Source: Pseudaminobacter soli (ex Zhang et al. 2022)
Lineage (GTDB): Bacteria; Pseudomonadota; Alphaproteobacteria; Rhizobiales; Rhizobiaceae
Direction of reading: 5' to 3'
Assembly: GCF_014595955.1 (NCBI RefSeq)
Contig: NZ_JABVCF010000002.1
Span: 434,001 to 498,000 of the forward strand
DNA length: 64,000 nt
In this document: positions 47,240-56,832 of the stretch, piece by piece
Position numbering within the stretch: the stretch's first letter is position 1
How the letters are laid out: the number at the start of each line of letters is the position of its first letter
Notes under the pieces: model-generated
Databases searched by the model: none
The model's input: only the letters and a program-made list of their open reading frames with translations
Told to the model about the DNA's origin: nothing
Translations under genes and position numbers: made by a program

Positions 47240-48099
47240 TTGAAATCGCACTATTGCGTCGTGGTGATCGGGGGAGGGGTGGTCGGCGCCTCTGTGCTCT
47301 ATCATCTCGCAAAATTCGGCTGGACCGACATCGCCCTCGTCGAGCGCGCCGAACTGACGGCCGGTTCGACCTGGCATGCGGCGGCGGGCTTCCATGCGCT
47401 CAATGCCGATCCGAGCATCGCCGCCCTCCAGGACTACACGATTAGGCTCTAAAGCGAGATCGAAGCGGAATCCGGCCAGGACGTCGGCCTCCACATGCCC
47501 GGCGGGGTCATCATAGCCAGCGACCCGGCCCGCTGGGAATGGCTGAAATCGGCCTGGGCGGTGTTCCAGTCGGTCGGCATCGAGACGGCGCGGCTGGTCA
47601 CCCCGGAGGAAATCAAGCAGATCTGCCCGATCGTCGATGTCACCGGCGTGCTCGGCGGCCTCTACGATACCAATGAGGGCCATCTCGATCCTTACGGCAC
47701 CACGCATGCCTATGTCGGTGCGGCGCGGAAGCGCGGCGCCGACCTGATCCTGCGCAATCGCGTCGTCGAGCTGAAGCCGCGGCCGGACGGCGGCTGGAAC
47801 GTGGTGACCGAGAAGGGCACCATCGTCGCCGAGCACGTCGTCAATGCCGGAGGGCTCTGGGCAAAGCAGCTCGGCCGGATGGCCGGCGTCGATCTGCCGG
47901 TGACCCCGATGGAGCACCACTACCTGGTGACGGAGGACATAGCCGAGATCGCCGCGCTGGACCGGGAGGTCGGCATCGCCGTCGATCTCGAAGGCTTCAC
48001 CTATTTGCGGCAGGAGCGCAACGGCCTGCTGCTCGGCGTCTATGAGCGCAACCCGAAGCACTGGAACATGGACGGCGCTCCCTGGGACTACGGAATGCA
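47240..48099 (+). pseudogene. FAD-dependent oxidoreductase (dimethylglycine/sarcosine dehydrogenase-like), truncated
   Basis: From TTG 47240 the product reads [22 protein letters not shown] (Rossmann FAD motif) and [15 protein letters not shown] (the FAD-linked Trp-His). An in-frame TAA at 47450-47452 replaces the expected Tyr codon before SEIEAESG; the frame then stays open through TPMEHHYLVTEDI and GVYERNPKHWNMDGAPWDYGM. At that point the sequence switches to a different protein. The C-terminal half of the usual 800-residue enzyme, including the folate-binding GcvT part, is deleted. Not functional. Confidence 0.85.
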
Positions 48100-48555
48100 G
48101 TTCGCGCTCTGGGGCAGCGTGCTCGCGGACGCCACGGTCTGCATCCATGCTGCCGGCTGGCTCAAGGCGGCCTCAGCGTCTCCTTCGAGTAACTGATCAC
48201 CGACGTCGAGGCGCTGCAGACGGTGGCGGAGCTTTGCCAGGAGACCCCGGGCGACGCCGATGCGATCGGTTTCGATGCGATCGCCGAAGTGCAGCCGGGC
48301 GGACATTTCTTCTCCGCCGCCCATACGATGAGCCGATACCGGACCGCCTTCTACGAGCCGCTGGTGGCGGACTGGTCGAATTTCGGCAACTGGACCCAGT
48401 CAGGCTCGAAGACGGCGACCGAACGTGCCACCGCCGTGTGGCAGCAGGTGCTCGGCGAGTTCCAGCCGCCGGCATCCGCCGCGGCGTCAGCCGAGATACT
48501 GGACGAGTTTATAGCCCGCCGAACGCAGGAGGGAGGCGCGGCCCCGGTCTCTTAG
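48100..48555 (+). pseudogene. Trimethylamine methyltransferase (MttB) family, C-terminal remnant
   Basis: From about 48100 the frame reads ALWGSVLADATVCIHAAGWL, an MttB-family motif, with no N-terminal part. A one-base loss near 48160 shifts the frame; the shifted reading is GGLSVSFE, then a TAA where Lys is expected, then LITDVEALQTVAELC. The rest (EVQPGGHFFSAAHTMSRYRTAFYEPLVADWSNF) runs to the normal end at 48555. The family is the non-pyrrolysine or pyrrolysine corrinoid methyltransferases. The deletion that fused it to the oxidoreductase removed most of this gene. Confidence 0.85.
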
Positions 48556-48619
48556 GCCGATCTCAACACCGCGCAAAGCTAAGGATAGGGGACCGGCCGT
48601 AGGCCGGAGGAAACACCGA

Positions 48620-50201
48620 ATGACTTTCTTTACACGCAATGGAAGGCCGGCGCCCGAATCTCTCGCGCGCATGGCCGAGCAAGCCAGGTCAGGCACGATC
48701 GACCGTCGCGAGTTTCTGAATCGCCAGCGCATTCGGTCTGACCATGGCGGGGGCCTACGGCATGATCGGGCTCGCTGCTCCGGTTCCGGCGCAAGCCGAG
48801 GAGCCCAAGACGGGCGGCGTGCTCAAGGTCGCGATGCTGGTCAAGGACATGAAGGACCCGCGCACCTTCGACTGGGGCGAGATGGGCAATATTGCCAGGC
48901 AGGTGCTCGAGCCCCTTGTGAAATACACCAAGGACTTCACCTTCCAGCCGATGCTTCTTGAAAGCTGGGACGTCAACGACGACGCCACCGAATACGTCCT
49001 GCATGTCCGTAAGGGCGTGAAGTGGAACAATGGCGACGACTTCGACGCAGACGACGTCATCTTCAACCTGAACCGCTGGTGCGACAAAAACGCGGAAGGC
49101 AACTCCATGGCCGCGCGCCTCGTCGCGCTGGTCGATCCGGCGACCGGGAAGGCGCGCGAGGGCGCGATCACGCGGGTCGACGGCCATACGGTCAAGCTCA
49201 GCCTTCAGAGCTCAGACATCTCAATCATCCCGAGCTTTTCCGATTACCCGCCCTGCTCGTCCATCGCGACTGCGAGAAGATGGGCTCCGACTTCGTCAAG
49301 AACCCGCTCGGCACCGGCGCCTTCGAACTGGTGTCCTACGAGGCCTCGGTGCGTGCGGTATACAAGCGGCGCGAGAATGGCGGCCTTTGGTGGGGTGGCG
49401 AGACCTACCTCGATGGGGTCGAGTTCATCGACTACGGCAACGACGCGAACGCCACGCTCAGCGCGTTCGAATCCGGCGAGGTGCATACGAACTACGAGAC
49501 GACCGGCGACTATGTCTCCATCCTCGACGGCATGGAGCTTGTCCGCGGCGAAGTGCTGACCTCCGGCACGGTCGTCGCCCGCATGAACGTCAACAACAAG
49601 CCCTACGACGACAAGCGGGTCCGTAATGCGGTCCAGTTGGCCGTCGACAATGCGACGGTGCTGCGGCTCGGCTACAACAATCTCGGCGAAGTCGCCGAGA
49701 ACCATCACGTCTGCCCGATCCATCCCGAATATGCCGAGCTGCCGAAGATCGGCCGCGACGTCGAAAAGGCCAAGGCCCTGATGACGGAGGCCGGGCAGAT
49801 GGACTTCGAGCACGAGATCATCACCGTCGACGAGGACTGGCAGAAGAACACGGGCGACAGCATTGCCGCGCAACTCCGCGAAGCGGGCTTCAAGGTCAAG
49901 CGCACGGTGCTGCCGGGCTCGACCTTCTGGAACGACTGGACGAAATATCGGCGAGGCGTGGAATGAGTCCGGATTCTCGAACAAGGAGTTCGACGAGAAG
50001 CTGAATCAGGCTCTATCGATCGCGGACGCAGACAAGCGGCGCACAGCCATGGCCGACGTCGAACGAATCCTGCAGAACGCCGGCGTCATCATCCAGGCCT
50101 ATTGGCGCAAGATTTTCCTGCATCCGGCGCCGAGCGTCAAAAACCATGGCGCGCATCCGACGCAGGAATTGAGCTTCGAAAAAGTTTGGCTTGAGGCTTG
50201 A
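48620..50201 (+). pseudogene. ABC transporter periplasmic substrate-binding protein, family 5, disrupted
   Basis: ATG 48620 begins MTFFTRNGRPAPESLARM and a Tat-like RREFL. A frameshift near 48720 moves to the frame of [18 protein letters not shown]; a second near 49247 follows SFSDYP and moves to [14 protein letters not shown]; a third break near 49942 comes after FWNDWTKY, where the usual RPLG-containing block is missing, and the rest (EAWNESGFSNKEFDEKL to EKVWLEA) runs in another frame to 50201. The gene would bind peptides, glycosides or methylated compounds. Three breaks and a deletion make it non-functional. Confidence 0.88.
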
Positions 50202-50391
50202 GCACCGGGGCATCCTCGCGCCGTTGACACCGTCAGCGGCGCGCAAACGAAATGCGGTAGCCGGCGAGCGCACGGCCGTCACCGGCGCCGGCAGCCATGC
50301 TCCTGACATATGCGGCGTTTGAGCATGGTATCAGCATCGCGCCAAGTTCGGTGTATCCTCCGTCCTTGCCAAGCGCGCTAGGAGTTCAGCA

Positions 50392-51015
50392 ATGTATACG
50401 CCGCCCGCCTTCCGCGACGACGATAAGGGCAGCCTGAGGGCGACGATCCGCGCGGCGCGGCTGGCAAACTTCGTCACCGCCACAGCGGACGGACCATTCG
50501 CGACACCGCTGCCTCTCTTCCTCGACGAGAGCGAGGGCGAGCATGGGGTGATCTACGGCCACCTCGCCAGGGCGAACCCTCAGTGGCGTGTTTCGCCGGT
50601 GGGTGACGGTTTGGCGATCTTCATGGGGCCGGACGCTTACGTCACGCCGTCGTGGTATGCGACCAAGCAGGAGACGGGGAAGGTCGTGCCGACCTGGAAC
50701 TACGTCGCCGTCCACGCCCATGGCCCGGTCGAATTCTTCGACGATCCGGGCAGGCTGCTGGAAGTCGTCAATCGTCTCACCGACCTCCACGAGGGCGAGC
50801 GTGCCTCGCCCTGGGCCGTGTCGGACGCGCCGCCGGATTTCGTTCAGGCGCAACTGCGCGGAATCGTAGGTCTGCGCATGCCGATCGCGAGGCTCGAAGG
50901 CAAGCGCAAGATGAGCCAGAACCGGAGCGCGGCGGATCGAGCCGGTGTGGCCGCAGGGCTCGCATCCAGCGAGCGGGAATCAGACCGCGGGGTCGCCTCC
51001 CTCATCCCATCGTGA
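50392..51015 (+). CDS. paiB: FMN-binding PaiB-type protein
   Basis: A 207-residue protein of the PaiB family. The opening MYTPPAFRDDD and the core GHLARANPQWRV, DAYVTPSWYATKQETGKVVPTWNYVAVHAHG and QLRGIVGLRMPIARLEGKRKMSQNR are all family-diagnostic. PaiB proteins have a flavin-reductase-like split barrel and have been called negative regulators of sporulation and protease genes. Its role outside Bacillus is unclear. It stands alone between the decayed locus and the adhesin. Confidence 0.9.
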   Translation: MYTPPAFRDDDKGSLRATIRAARLANFVTATADGPFATPLPLFLDESEGEHGVIYGHLARANPQWRVSPVGDGLAIFMGPDAYVTPSWYATKQETGKVVPTWNYVAVHAHGPVEFFDDPGRLLEVVNRLTDLHEGERASPWAVSDAPPDFVQAQLRGIVGLRMPIARLEGKRKMSQNRSAADRAGVAAGLASSERESDRGVASLIPS

Positions 51016-51685
51016 GGGCAGCGCGGGCAGGCGCGTTTCGTCACTTGCGTCGCCCAGCACCCGACGCTTCAACGGCCCATCAGGGTGCCGAACCAACCGC
51101 CGGCAACGCGCTCCATAATGCTTTTTTCTGGCGGCTTCCCAAGCCTGGGATGCCAGAATGGATACTCACATATGTGACGAAACGGCCAGAACTGCGCAGT
51201 CGATTCCCCATAGCTATTCCGAGCGACTTAAAACTCAAACGTTGCGCGTGCGCTTTGGACTCACGCTCAAAACCATCCGCGCCGCCAGGGATCGGCAGAA
51301 ACAGGCCGGCACCTTGTCAGCTCAAAAAAAGCGGCTTCACCTGCAAAGACAGATTACCTCCAAAGAAGTATAGGTCGCTGACTACTTAAAATCGCATATC
51401 GCTTGATGCTGACATAGTATTCATGTCAGATATGCTGACCTGCGATCCGCGAGGACGACAGGGCGGCCGAGTAAGGACAATATGCGCGCGAGTACGCGAG
51501 CCCTTGGGGTGGGGTCTCATGTCTCTCAGTGAAATAGAGATCTTCGGATCAATTAGAACGGCTTGGTCCTGACGAATGGCCGCCGGCGAGAACATTCGCT
51601 TGCGGTAACAACGGACCGCGCGCCGAGATCAACAATAATCGCCTAAGCGAACACTTCCGTTCGCGAAGGGCATAATCGGGGGGAA
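51016..51685. other. Gene-free region upstream of the VCBS/RTX protein
   Basis: No convincing gene in 670 bases. A 71-codon frame at 51158-51373 has basic, low-information sequence and no ribosome site. CTGACAT (51409-51415) and ATGTCAG (51423-51429) form a perfect inverted repeat with a seven-base spacer, a possible operator. The region is likely to contain the promoter of the adhesin gene. Confidence 0.4.
51409..51429. promoter_or_regulatory. Inverted repeat upstream of the VCBS/RTX gene
   Basis: CTGACAT and ATGTCAG flank AGTATTC. The dyad has the CTG...CAG ends seen in LuxR-type sites but no further match is claimed. It is 257 bases from the start codon, so a long leader or a regulator site is needed if it is functional. 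Confidence 0.35.
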
Positions 51686-54064
51686 ATGGAAATGGCGACC
51701 ACGACAGTCTCAGGCTCAACCGTCACGTTTTCGAACTCGGGCGCGGCAGCCAACCTGACGCAATCCTCCAACGAGGATGGCAGCCTCACGTTCGACGTGC
51801 TGGCGGCAAGCGGCGGCGGAAAGAACACGATAATCTATTCGGTCGACGACGGTTGCAAGAACGACGACGGCGGGGCTCAGATAACCATTACCAACAAGGC
51901 GTTCGCCGACTACAACAAGGACCTGCTGATCCAGGACGGTGTGAACGTCGTCGAAACCAGCAGCACGAGTGGCGCGAGATTCTGGATCGGCAGCGACAAT
52001 AAGATCCACTACGACGCGAGCGCGAGTGAGAAGATCAACGCGCTCGCGGCCGGTGAGACGTTCACGGACACGATCCAGTACACGATCAAGATGTCGAACG
52101 GCACGCTGTCCGTCGGCACGCTGACAGTGAACATCACCGGCACCAACGACGCGCCGGTGGCGCAGCCGGGCGCGGCCTCCGGCGACGAGGACACGACGAT
52201 CACCGGCGCGGTGACGGCGAGCGACGTCGACAACGCGGCCGGCGACCTCACCTACAGCCTGGTGTCGGGCGCCGTCGACGGCAACGGCAATGCGGTGGCG
52301 GGGCTGACCTTCAACCCCGACGGCACCTTCAGCTTCCACGGCCCGCAGGACTTCAACGGCACCGTGACCTTCACCTACAAGGCCAATGACGGGGCGCTTG
52401 ATTCCAACGCCGAAACGGTGACGATCACCGTCGCCCCGGTCAACGACGCGCCGGTGGCGCAGCCGGGCGCGGCCTCCGGCGACGAGGACACGACGATCAC
52501 CGGCGCGGTGACGGCGAGCGACGTCGACAACGCGGCCGGCGACCTCACCTACAGCCTGGTGTCGGGCGCCGTCGACGGCAACGGCAATGCGGTGGCGGGG
52601 CTGACCTTCAACCCCGACGGCACCTTCAGCTTCCACGGCCCGCAGGACTTCAACGGCACCGTGACCTTCACCTACAAGGCCAATGACGGGGCGCTTGATT
52701 CCAACGCCGAAACGGTGACGATCACCGTCGCCCCGGTCAACGACGCGCCGGTAAACACCGTTCCGGGTGCCCAGACCGCGACCTCCAACTCGGCCAAGGC
52801 GATAACCGGGGTGCAGGTCAGCGACATCGATTCCCAAAACCTGACCACCACGGTTTCGGTCTCCCACGGCACGCTTTCGGTGGGAGCGGGCGGCGGCACC
52901 GTCACTGCAAACGGCTCAGCAACCGTGACCATTCAGGGCACCCAGGCGCAGATCAATGCCGCGCTGGCAGCATTGAGCTATGTCAGCAACCCGAACTACA
53001 GCGGCCCCGATACGCTGACGGTGCAGACCTTCGACGGCGCTTTGTCCGACACGGATACGGTGGCGATAACCGTCAATGCGCCAATGGACTCGCAGGGTCC
53101 GACGGGCGTGAAGTTCATCCCAGACCTTGCGAATGTTGGCTCGCTCGAATCGGGCAACAATCTCGGCGCGGGCGCGCTGATGGGCAATGTCGTCGCGGTC
53201 GGCGACCCGAACAGCAACGTGTTCAGCTATGCCTTGGGCGGGACCGACGCTGCAAAGTTTGCGCTGAACACCGGCACGGGGGCACTGTCGGTAGGCGCAT
53301 CGAATGTCGCGGCCGGCACCTACGAGATAACCATCGTTGCAACCGACCAGGCGGGAAACAGTTCGGCGGCTGTTCCCTTCACCATCTGGGTTGGGGGTTC
53401 CGGCGGCCAGGAATTTGCCTTTCTAGGCAGCAACGACTTCATTGGCTATGGCCTCAATGGAAATGACATTCTCACAGGCAGCAGTGGCGACGACTTCATC
53501 TCAGGCGGCCAGAACGATGATCGAATTTCCGGTGCCGCAGGCAATGACATTCTAGCCGGCGGCGGCGGGGACGATACGCTGATCGGCGGCGCAGGCAACG
53601 ACACGCTGATTGGTGGCGCAGGAAACGACCAGTTCTTCTTCTCCGCTCCGGGAGCATCGAATGGCATCGACAAGATAATCGACTTCACCGGCTCGAAGGC
53701 CGGGCTTCTTCAGGGCGGCGCGGGGTGGAATGCGCCGGGAAGCACGGCATCGTCGACCGGAGCCGCCCTGGCTACCGCGGACTATGTCAACCAACAAACA
53801 GTCGCGGCCATAACCGCCGCGAACACCAACAAGGTCGTCGAGATCCAGCAGGCCCAAACAACCTCGCAGATAACCACGACGACTGCCGGTGCGGCCAATG
53901 CCTACGTCGTCGTGTTCAACAGCACCACGGGTGTCAGTGAACTGTGGCACGACGATAATTGGAGCAACACCGCGGGGCGCGTACAGGTGGCGTCTTTCCA
54001 GGACCTGGACACCCTTCCGGAACTGCTCGGGCTCAATAGCACGAACTTCGTCGAGTGGGTCTAA
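51686..54064 (+). CDS. VCBS/cadherin-like RTX secreted adhesin-type protein
   Basis: A 792-residue protein from ATG 51686 (GGGGGGAA upstream; ATG 51692 is an alternative). After an N-terminal region of about 150 residues come two identical 99-residue VCBS/cadherin-like units (NDAPVAQPGAASGDEDTT onward), a third related unit and an Ig-like part, then Ca2+-binding RTX repeats (about 590-650, LNGNDILTGSSGDDFISGG) and a type I secretion-type end (GIDKIIDF). It lacks a signal peptide. Probably a surface adhesin or biofilm protein. No secretion genes adjoin. Confidence 0.88.
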   Translation: MEMATTTVSGSTVTFSNSGAAANLTQSSNEDGSLTFDVLAASGGGKNTIIYSVDDGCKNDDGGAQITITNKAFADYNKDLLIQDGVNVVETSSTSGARFWIGSDNKIHYDASASEKINALAAGETFTDTIQYTIKMSNGTLSVGTLTVNITGTNDAPVAQPGAASGDEDTTITGAVTASDVDNAAGDLTYSLVSGAVDGNGNAVAGLTFNPDGTFSFHGPQDFNGTVTFTYKANDGALDSNAETVTITVAPVNDAPVAQPGAASGDEDTTITGAVTASDVDNAAGDLTYSLVSGAVDGNGNAVAGLTFNPDGTFSFHGPQDFNGTVTFTYKANDGALDSNAETVTITVAPVNDAPVNTVPGAQTATSNSAKAITGVQVSDIDSQNLTTTVSVSHGTLSVGAGGGTVTANGSATVTIQGTQAQINAALAALSYVSNPNYSGPDTLTVQTFDGALSDTDTVAITVNAPMDSQGPTGVKFIPDLANVGSLESGNNLGAGALMGNVVAVGDPNSNVFSYALGGTDAAKFALNTGTGALSVGASNVAAGTYEITIVATDQAGNSSAAVPFTIWVGGSGGQEFAFLGSNDFIGYGLNGNDILTGSSGDDFISGGQNDDRISGAAGNDILAGGGGDDTLIGGAGNDTLIGGAGNDQFFFSAPGASNGIDKIIDFTGSKAGLLQGGAGWNAPGSTASSTGAALATADYVNQQTVAAITAANTNKVVEIQQAQTTSQITTTTAGAANAYVVVFNSTTGVSELWHDDNWSNTAGRVQVASFQDLDTLPELLGLNSTNFVEWV
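52145..52738 (+). repeat. Exact tandem duplication of 297 bp inside the adhesin gene
   Basis: Units 52145-52441 and 52442-52738 appear base-for-base identical and keep the reading frame (99 codons each). A third start (AACGACGCGCCGGT) follows at 52739 and then diverges. Confidence 0.92.
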
Positions 54065-54100
54065 GGCAGTCGTCGTACAGAGCGCCCGTGAGCGCCGCCA

Positions 54101-54574
54101 ATGGGAGCGACATTGAATATGGACGCCCAGTATCCAGGAGAAGGCGCAACGTTCACGGACCTCATGCGATTGGCCGAAGAGTACCGAGTGGCTGCGCAGA
54201 CCCTGCTTCCCCACGGCCGCAAAGGCGCGCCTCTTTCTCGCGCGCCTTGCCGCCTCACCGCGCTGCAGGCAATCGAGCTTTATCTCAGCGCCTATTTGCT
54301 CGCGTCGGGCCTCGATCGGAAGTCGCTACGCGGGCTCCAGCACGATGTGGGGGCCCGATATAGACTTGCAGCCGCACATGGCCTCGTCCTCCGCAAGCGC
54401 ACTGCCGACCACCTCGGCCATTTGACCGCAAGCCGTGAATACGTCGTAGCTCGCTACTGCCCGGAGATGACGGCGTCGCTTTCCCAAATCAACCGTCTCA
54501 TTGCGACTCTGGACGAGCTTGCGACGAAGGTTAAGCAATGCATTGGAGACCGTCCAAAAAGCGCACGCGCTTGA
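54101..54574 (+). CDS. Possible HEPN-like helical protein
   Basis: A 157-residue all-helical protein (ATG 54119 is an alternative start). The arrangement LAEEYRVAAQTLL, LTALQAIELYLSAYLLASG and LQHDVGARYRLAAAHGL, with a later REYVVARYC, resembles HEPN proteins. The R-x4-6-H ribonuclease motif is not seen; the nearest is REYVVARY, without a histidine at that spacing. It follows the adhesin by 36 bases. No antitoxin-like partner adjoins. Confidence 0.6.
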   Translation: MGATLNMDAQYPGEGATFTDLMRLAEEYRVAAQTLLPHGRKGAPLSRAPCRLTALQAIELYLSAYLLASGLDRKSLRGLQHDVGARYRLAAAHGLVLRKRTADHLGHLTASREYVVARYCPEMTASLSQINRLIATLDELATKVKQCIGDRPKSARA

Positions 54575-54820
54575 GCAGCTTCGGCGACCCTGACGCATCA
54601 GCAACCATCTGAGATCGACAACATAATGGGGAGTCGCCCCGCTTTTGTCGTAACCCATTGTTAAAGCCGCTATTGCACATTTAGCGTAATGAATACTCGA
54701 CTGAATATCTGCTACAGAACGAAGGCATGAATAGAAAAGTTCAATTGTCGGTTGGAATTCCGGTTAGGACGCGCTAATGCTTGATGCGGGCCGTCCTGGT
54801 ATCGGGGAAGTGGCGGGACC

Positions 54821-55336
54821 TTGCGTAAGAAAAGTGTTTCCATAGCCGCGGCGCTGGCAGTCGCAGTCCTTATCGCCGGATGCAACTCCGCCGGGGTGCT
54901 GGATCCGTCATCCTTCGGTGACAGTGCCGCCTCGGTGAAGGATCTTCCCGACGTCTCCTACTACAAGAACGACGAGCTGATCGCGCAAGGAAAGGTCCAG
55001 TTCAAGGAGAAGAACTACGGAAAGTCCTATGCGTTGTTCAAGCGCGCGGTAGAGGTCTTTCCGGAGGATCCGCAAGCCTGGCTCGGCTTTGCCGCATCCG
55101 CCGATCACATCGCCCGCTTCGACACCGCCGACCGCGCCTATCAGAAGCTGGCGCCGATGATCGGCAACAGGCCCGAATATTACAACAACTTCGGCTACTC
55201 CCAGCTCCTGCGCGGTAACCTGCTGCAGGCGCGGCGCAATTTCCTGCAGGCCTACGAGCTCGATCCGACCAATGTGACCACGGCGAACAATCTGCAACTG
55301 CTGGAAAACAGCATTTCCTTCGCCAAGAGAAGCTGA
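54821..55336 (+). CDS. TPR lipoprotein, TadD-like
   Basis: A 171-residue protein starting at TTG 54821. The signal peptide ends in a lipobox (LIAGC, Cys 21), so it is an outer- or inner-membrane lipoprotein. Three TPR motifs follow (YGKSYALFKRAVEVFPEDPQAWLGFAASADHIARFDTADRAYQKL and GNRPEYYNNFGYSQLLRGNLLQARRNFLQAYELDP). TadD proteins of the Flp pilus machinery look like this. The cpa genes lie 6 kb away, so the link is inferred. Confidence 0.75.
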   Translation: MRKKSVSIAAALAVAVLIAGCNSAGVLDPSSFGDSAASVKDLPDVSYYKNDELIAQGKVQFKEKNYGKSYALFKRAVEVFPEDPQAWLGFAASADHIARFDTADRAYQKLAPMIGNRPEYYNNFGYSQLLRGNLLQARRNFLQAYELDPTNVTTANNLQLLENSISFAKRS

Positions 55337-55406
55337 GCAACCGCCCACGTCCCGCGGGGCTCTGGTCGTCGAGAGGCTTGCTAGGTCCGGCGTCATCGGG
55401 GGAGCC

Positions 55407-55988
55407 ATGCGCGCATCGGAACAGGACAGGCTCACGCCGGGGGCGGAGGCAGAGGAAGTGGGAGAGGCCCGCGCGCCGCGTCTCCTGCGCGGATGGGCCG
55501 CCGCCGTCTTCAGCCTGATGTCGCTGGCGCTGGCGGTGCTGATGGCCGTGACGCTCTATTTCAGCCTGCGTTCGGTGAGCGAACTGTCTGCGCTGGAGGG
55601 GCGGCTTTTCGAACTCGGTGAGTTCGAGAAGCGCATCAGTGCCAGGGTCGACTTGGTCAACAACGGCGTACAGGCGCAGATCGAGAAGCTTTCGTCGAAG
55701 ATCGGCGCGCTGTCGGCCGACGCCCGTCAGATCCAGGCCGACCTCGCCGCCGCCCGCCACGAACTCGAACTCCTCGCCGCCGGCTATGCGGAAGGCACCG
55801 ACGCGCTGGAAATCGAGGAACTGCCTTCCGGCGGTGAGGTCCGCCTCACCGCGCCTTTCTCGCCGGCGGAGGACGCAGCCGAGGGCGAGGAGGCGCAGTC
55901 GACCGCCGCCACCCTGCCCACGGGCTCGCAGCGTTTCCAGCGCACGGTGGGGCCGGACGGCAAGGTGACCTATTCCCGGATTCGTTGA
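55407..55988 (+). CDS. Membrane protein with coiled coil, unknown
   Basis: A 193-residue protein. After a charged cytosolic start is one transmembrane helix (WAAAVFSLMSLALAVLMAVTLYFSL, about residues 31-55), then a long heptad-rich coiled coil (VSELSALEGRLFELGEFEKRI to AARHELELLAAG), then a disordered acidic tail. ATG 55407 is used because it carries GGGGGAGCC upstream. Single-pass coiled-coil proteins may organise membrane complexes. No function is assigned. Confidence 0.75.
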   Translation: MRASEQDRLTPGAEAEEVGEARAPRLLRGWAAAVFSLMSLALAVLMAVTLYFSLRSVSELSALEGRLFELGEFEKRISARVDLVNNGVQAQIEKLSSKIGALSADARQIQADLAAARHELELLAAGYAEGTDALEIEELPSGGEVRLTAPFSPAEDAAEGEEAQSTAATLPTGSQRFQRTVGPDGKVTYSRIR

Positions 55989-56083
55989 GGCCGGCGGGCG
56001 CCGGACTTGCGGCAGGCGCGCGGCGGAACTATCTCCTTCGAAGTTCCGTTGCGGAAGCATCGCCCAAGTCGGGGAATTCGGCC

Positions 56084-56584
56084 ATGGTCAGGCAAGTCGC
56101 GAAGCTGCTCGACATCGTGCCGGGGATCATTTTCGGCCTCGGCGCGCTCTATGCGCTCAGCATCGGGGCGCTCGGCGCCCACCCGGCCGACCCGGAGGCC
56201 TGGCGCCGCTTCATGACGCTGCTGCCGGTCATGCGCGCACCGTTCAATTTCCTCGCCTCTCTGCCGGGCGCGACCTATGGCTCGGTTTTCATCATCTTCG
56301 CGACCGCGGCGGCCTGCGCACCGCTTCTGGCGGCACTGGGCCGCGCCGTGCCGCGCCTGCGCTTCGCCTATGCTCACGCGGCCCTGATGGCGGTGCTCTT
56401 CTCGATGGGCTCGGCAGGGGTGTTCCAGGCTGGCCACCCCGGTCCGTTTAGAGCCGCCTGGCTGCTCGACTGGTCGCCCGACCTCGACCTTTTCCCGGCC
56501 TATGGCTACGTCCTCTTCGCCCTGACGGCCCTCTCCTGCCTGGCCTGGCATATATCCATGGTTAGCGGGCTGCTTCGGCGGTAG
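56084..56584 (+). CDS. Four-helix membrane protein, unknown
   Basis: A 166-residue protein from ATG 56084 (GGGGAATT upstream) with about four hydrophobic segments (DIVPGIIFGLGALYALSIGALG, ATYGSVFIIFATAAACAPLLAALG, YAHAALMAVLFSMGSAGVFQA, YGYVLFALTALSCLAWHISMV). No conserved catalytic motif is visible. Not recognised as a named family. It follows the coiled-coil protein by 95 bases in the same direction. Confidence 0.75.
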   Translation: MVRQVAKLLDIVPGIIFGLGALYALSIGALGAHPADPEAWRRFMTLLPVMRAPFNFLASLPGATYGSVFIIFATAAACAPLLAALGRAVPRLRFAYAHAALMAVLFSMGSAGVFQAGHPGPFRAAWLLDWSPDLDLFPAYGYVLFALTALSCLAWHISMVSGLLRR

Positions 56585-56596
56585 GTTGGGCGGGTT

Positions 56597-56738
56597 TCCC
56601 CTTCTCCCCTTGTGGGAGAAGGTGGATCGGCGCGCAGCGCCGAGACGGATGAGGGGTGTTGGACGGAACGCAGCGCCCTGATAGCCCTCATCCGCCTTCG
56701 CTCCGCTCAGGCAGCTTCTCCCGCCAGGGGAGGCGGGG
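56597..56738. repeat. Palindromic interspersed repeat, copy upstream of the DUF559 gene
   Basis: CTTCTCCCCTTGTGGGAGAAG and ATCGGCGCGCAGCGCCGAG in one arm oppose CCCTCATCCGCCTTCGCTCC and CTTCTCCCGCCAGGGGAGG in the other. This is the widespread rhizobial intergenic element. No coding potential. Confidence 0.75.
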
Positions 56739-56832
56739 AGGCTGCCGCCATGCCGCGCCTGCCTGAGTGCCCCGCAAGGGGAGCGCCAACACTCCCCTTC
56801 TCCTGCAAGGAGAGACGGACTAGCCTTGCGGC

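Noticed and set aside
51158-51373. 71-codon plus-strand frame upstream of the adhesin
   Set aside because: Basic, low-information sequence without ribosome site or neighbours.
54101-54574. Toxin of a HEPN-MNT pair
   Set aside because: No nucleotidyltransferase or other antitoxin-like gene adjoins, and the R-x4-6-H motif is missing.
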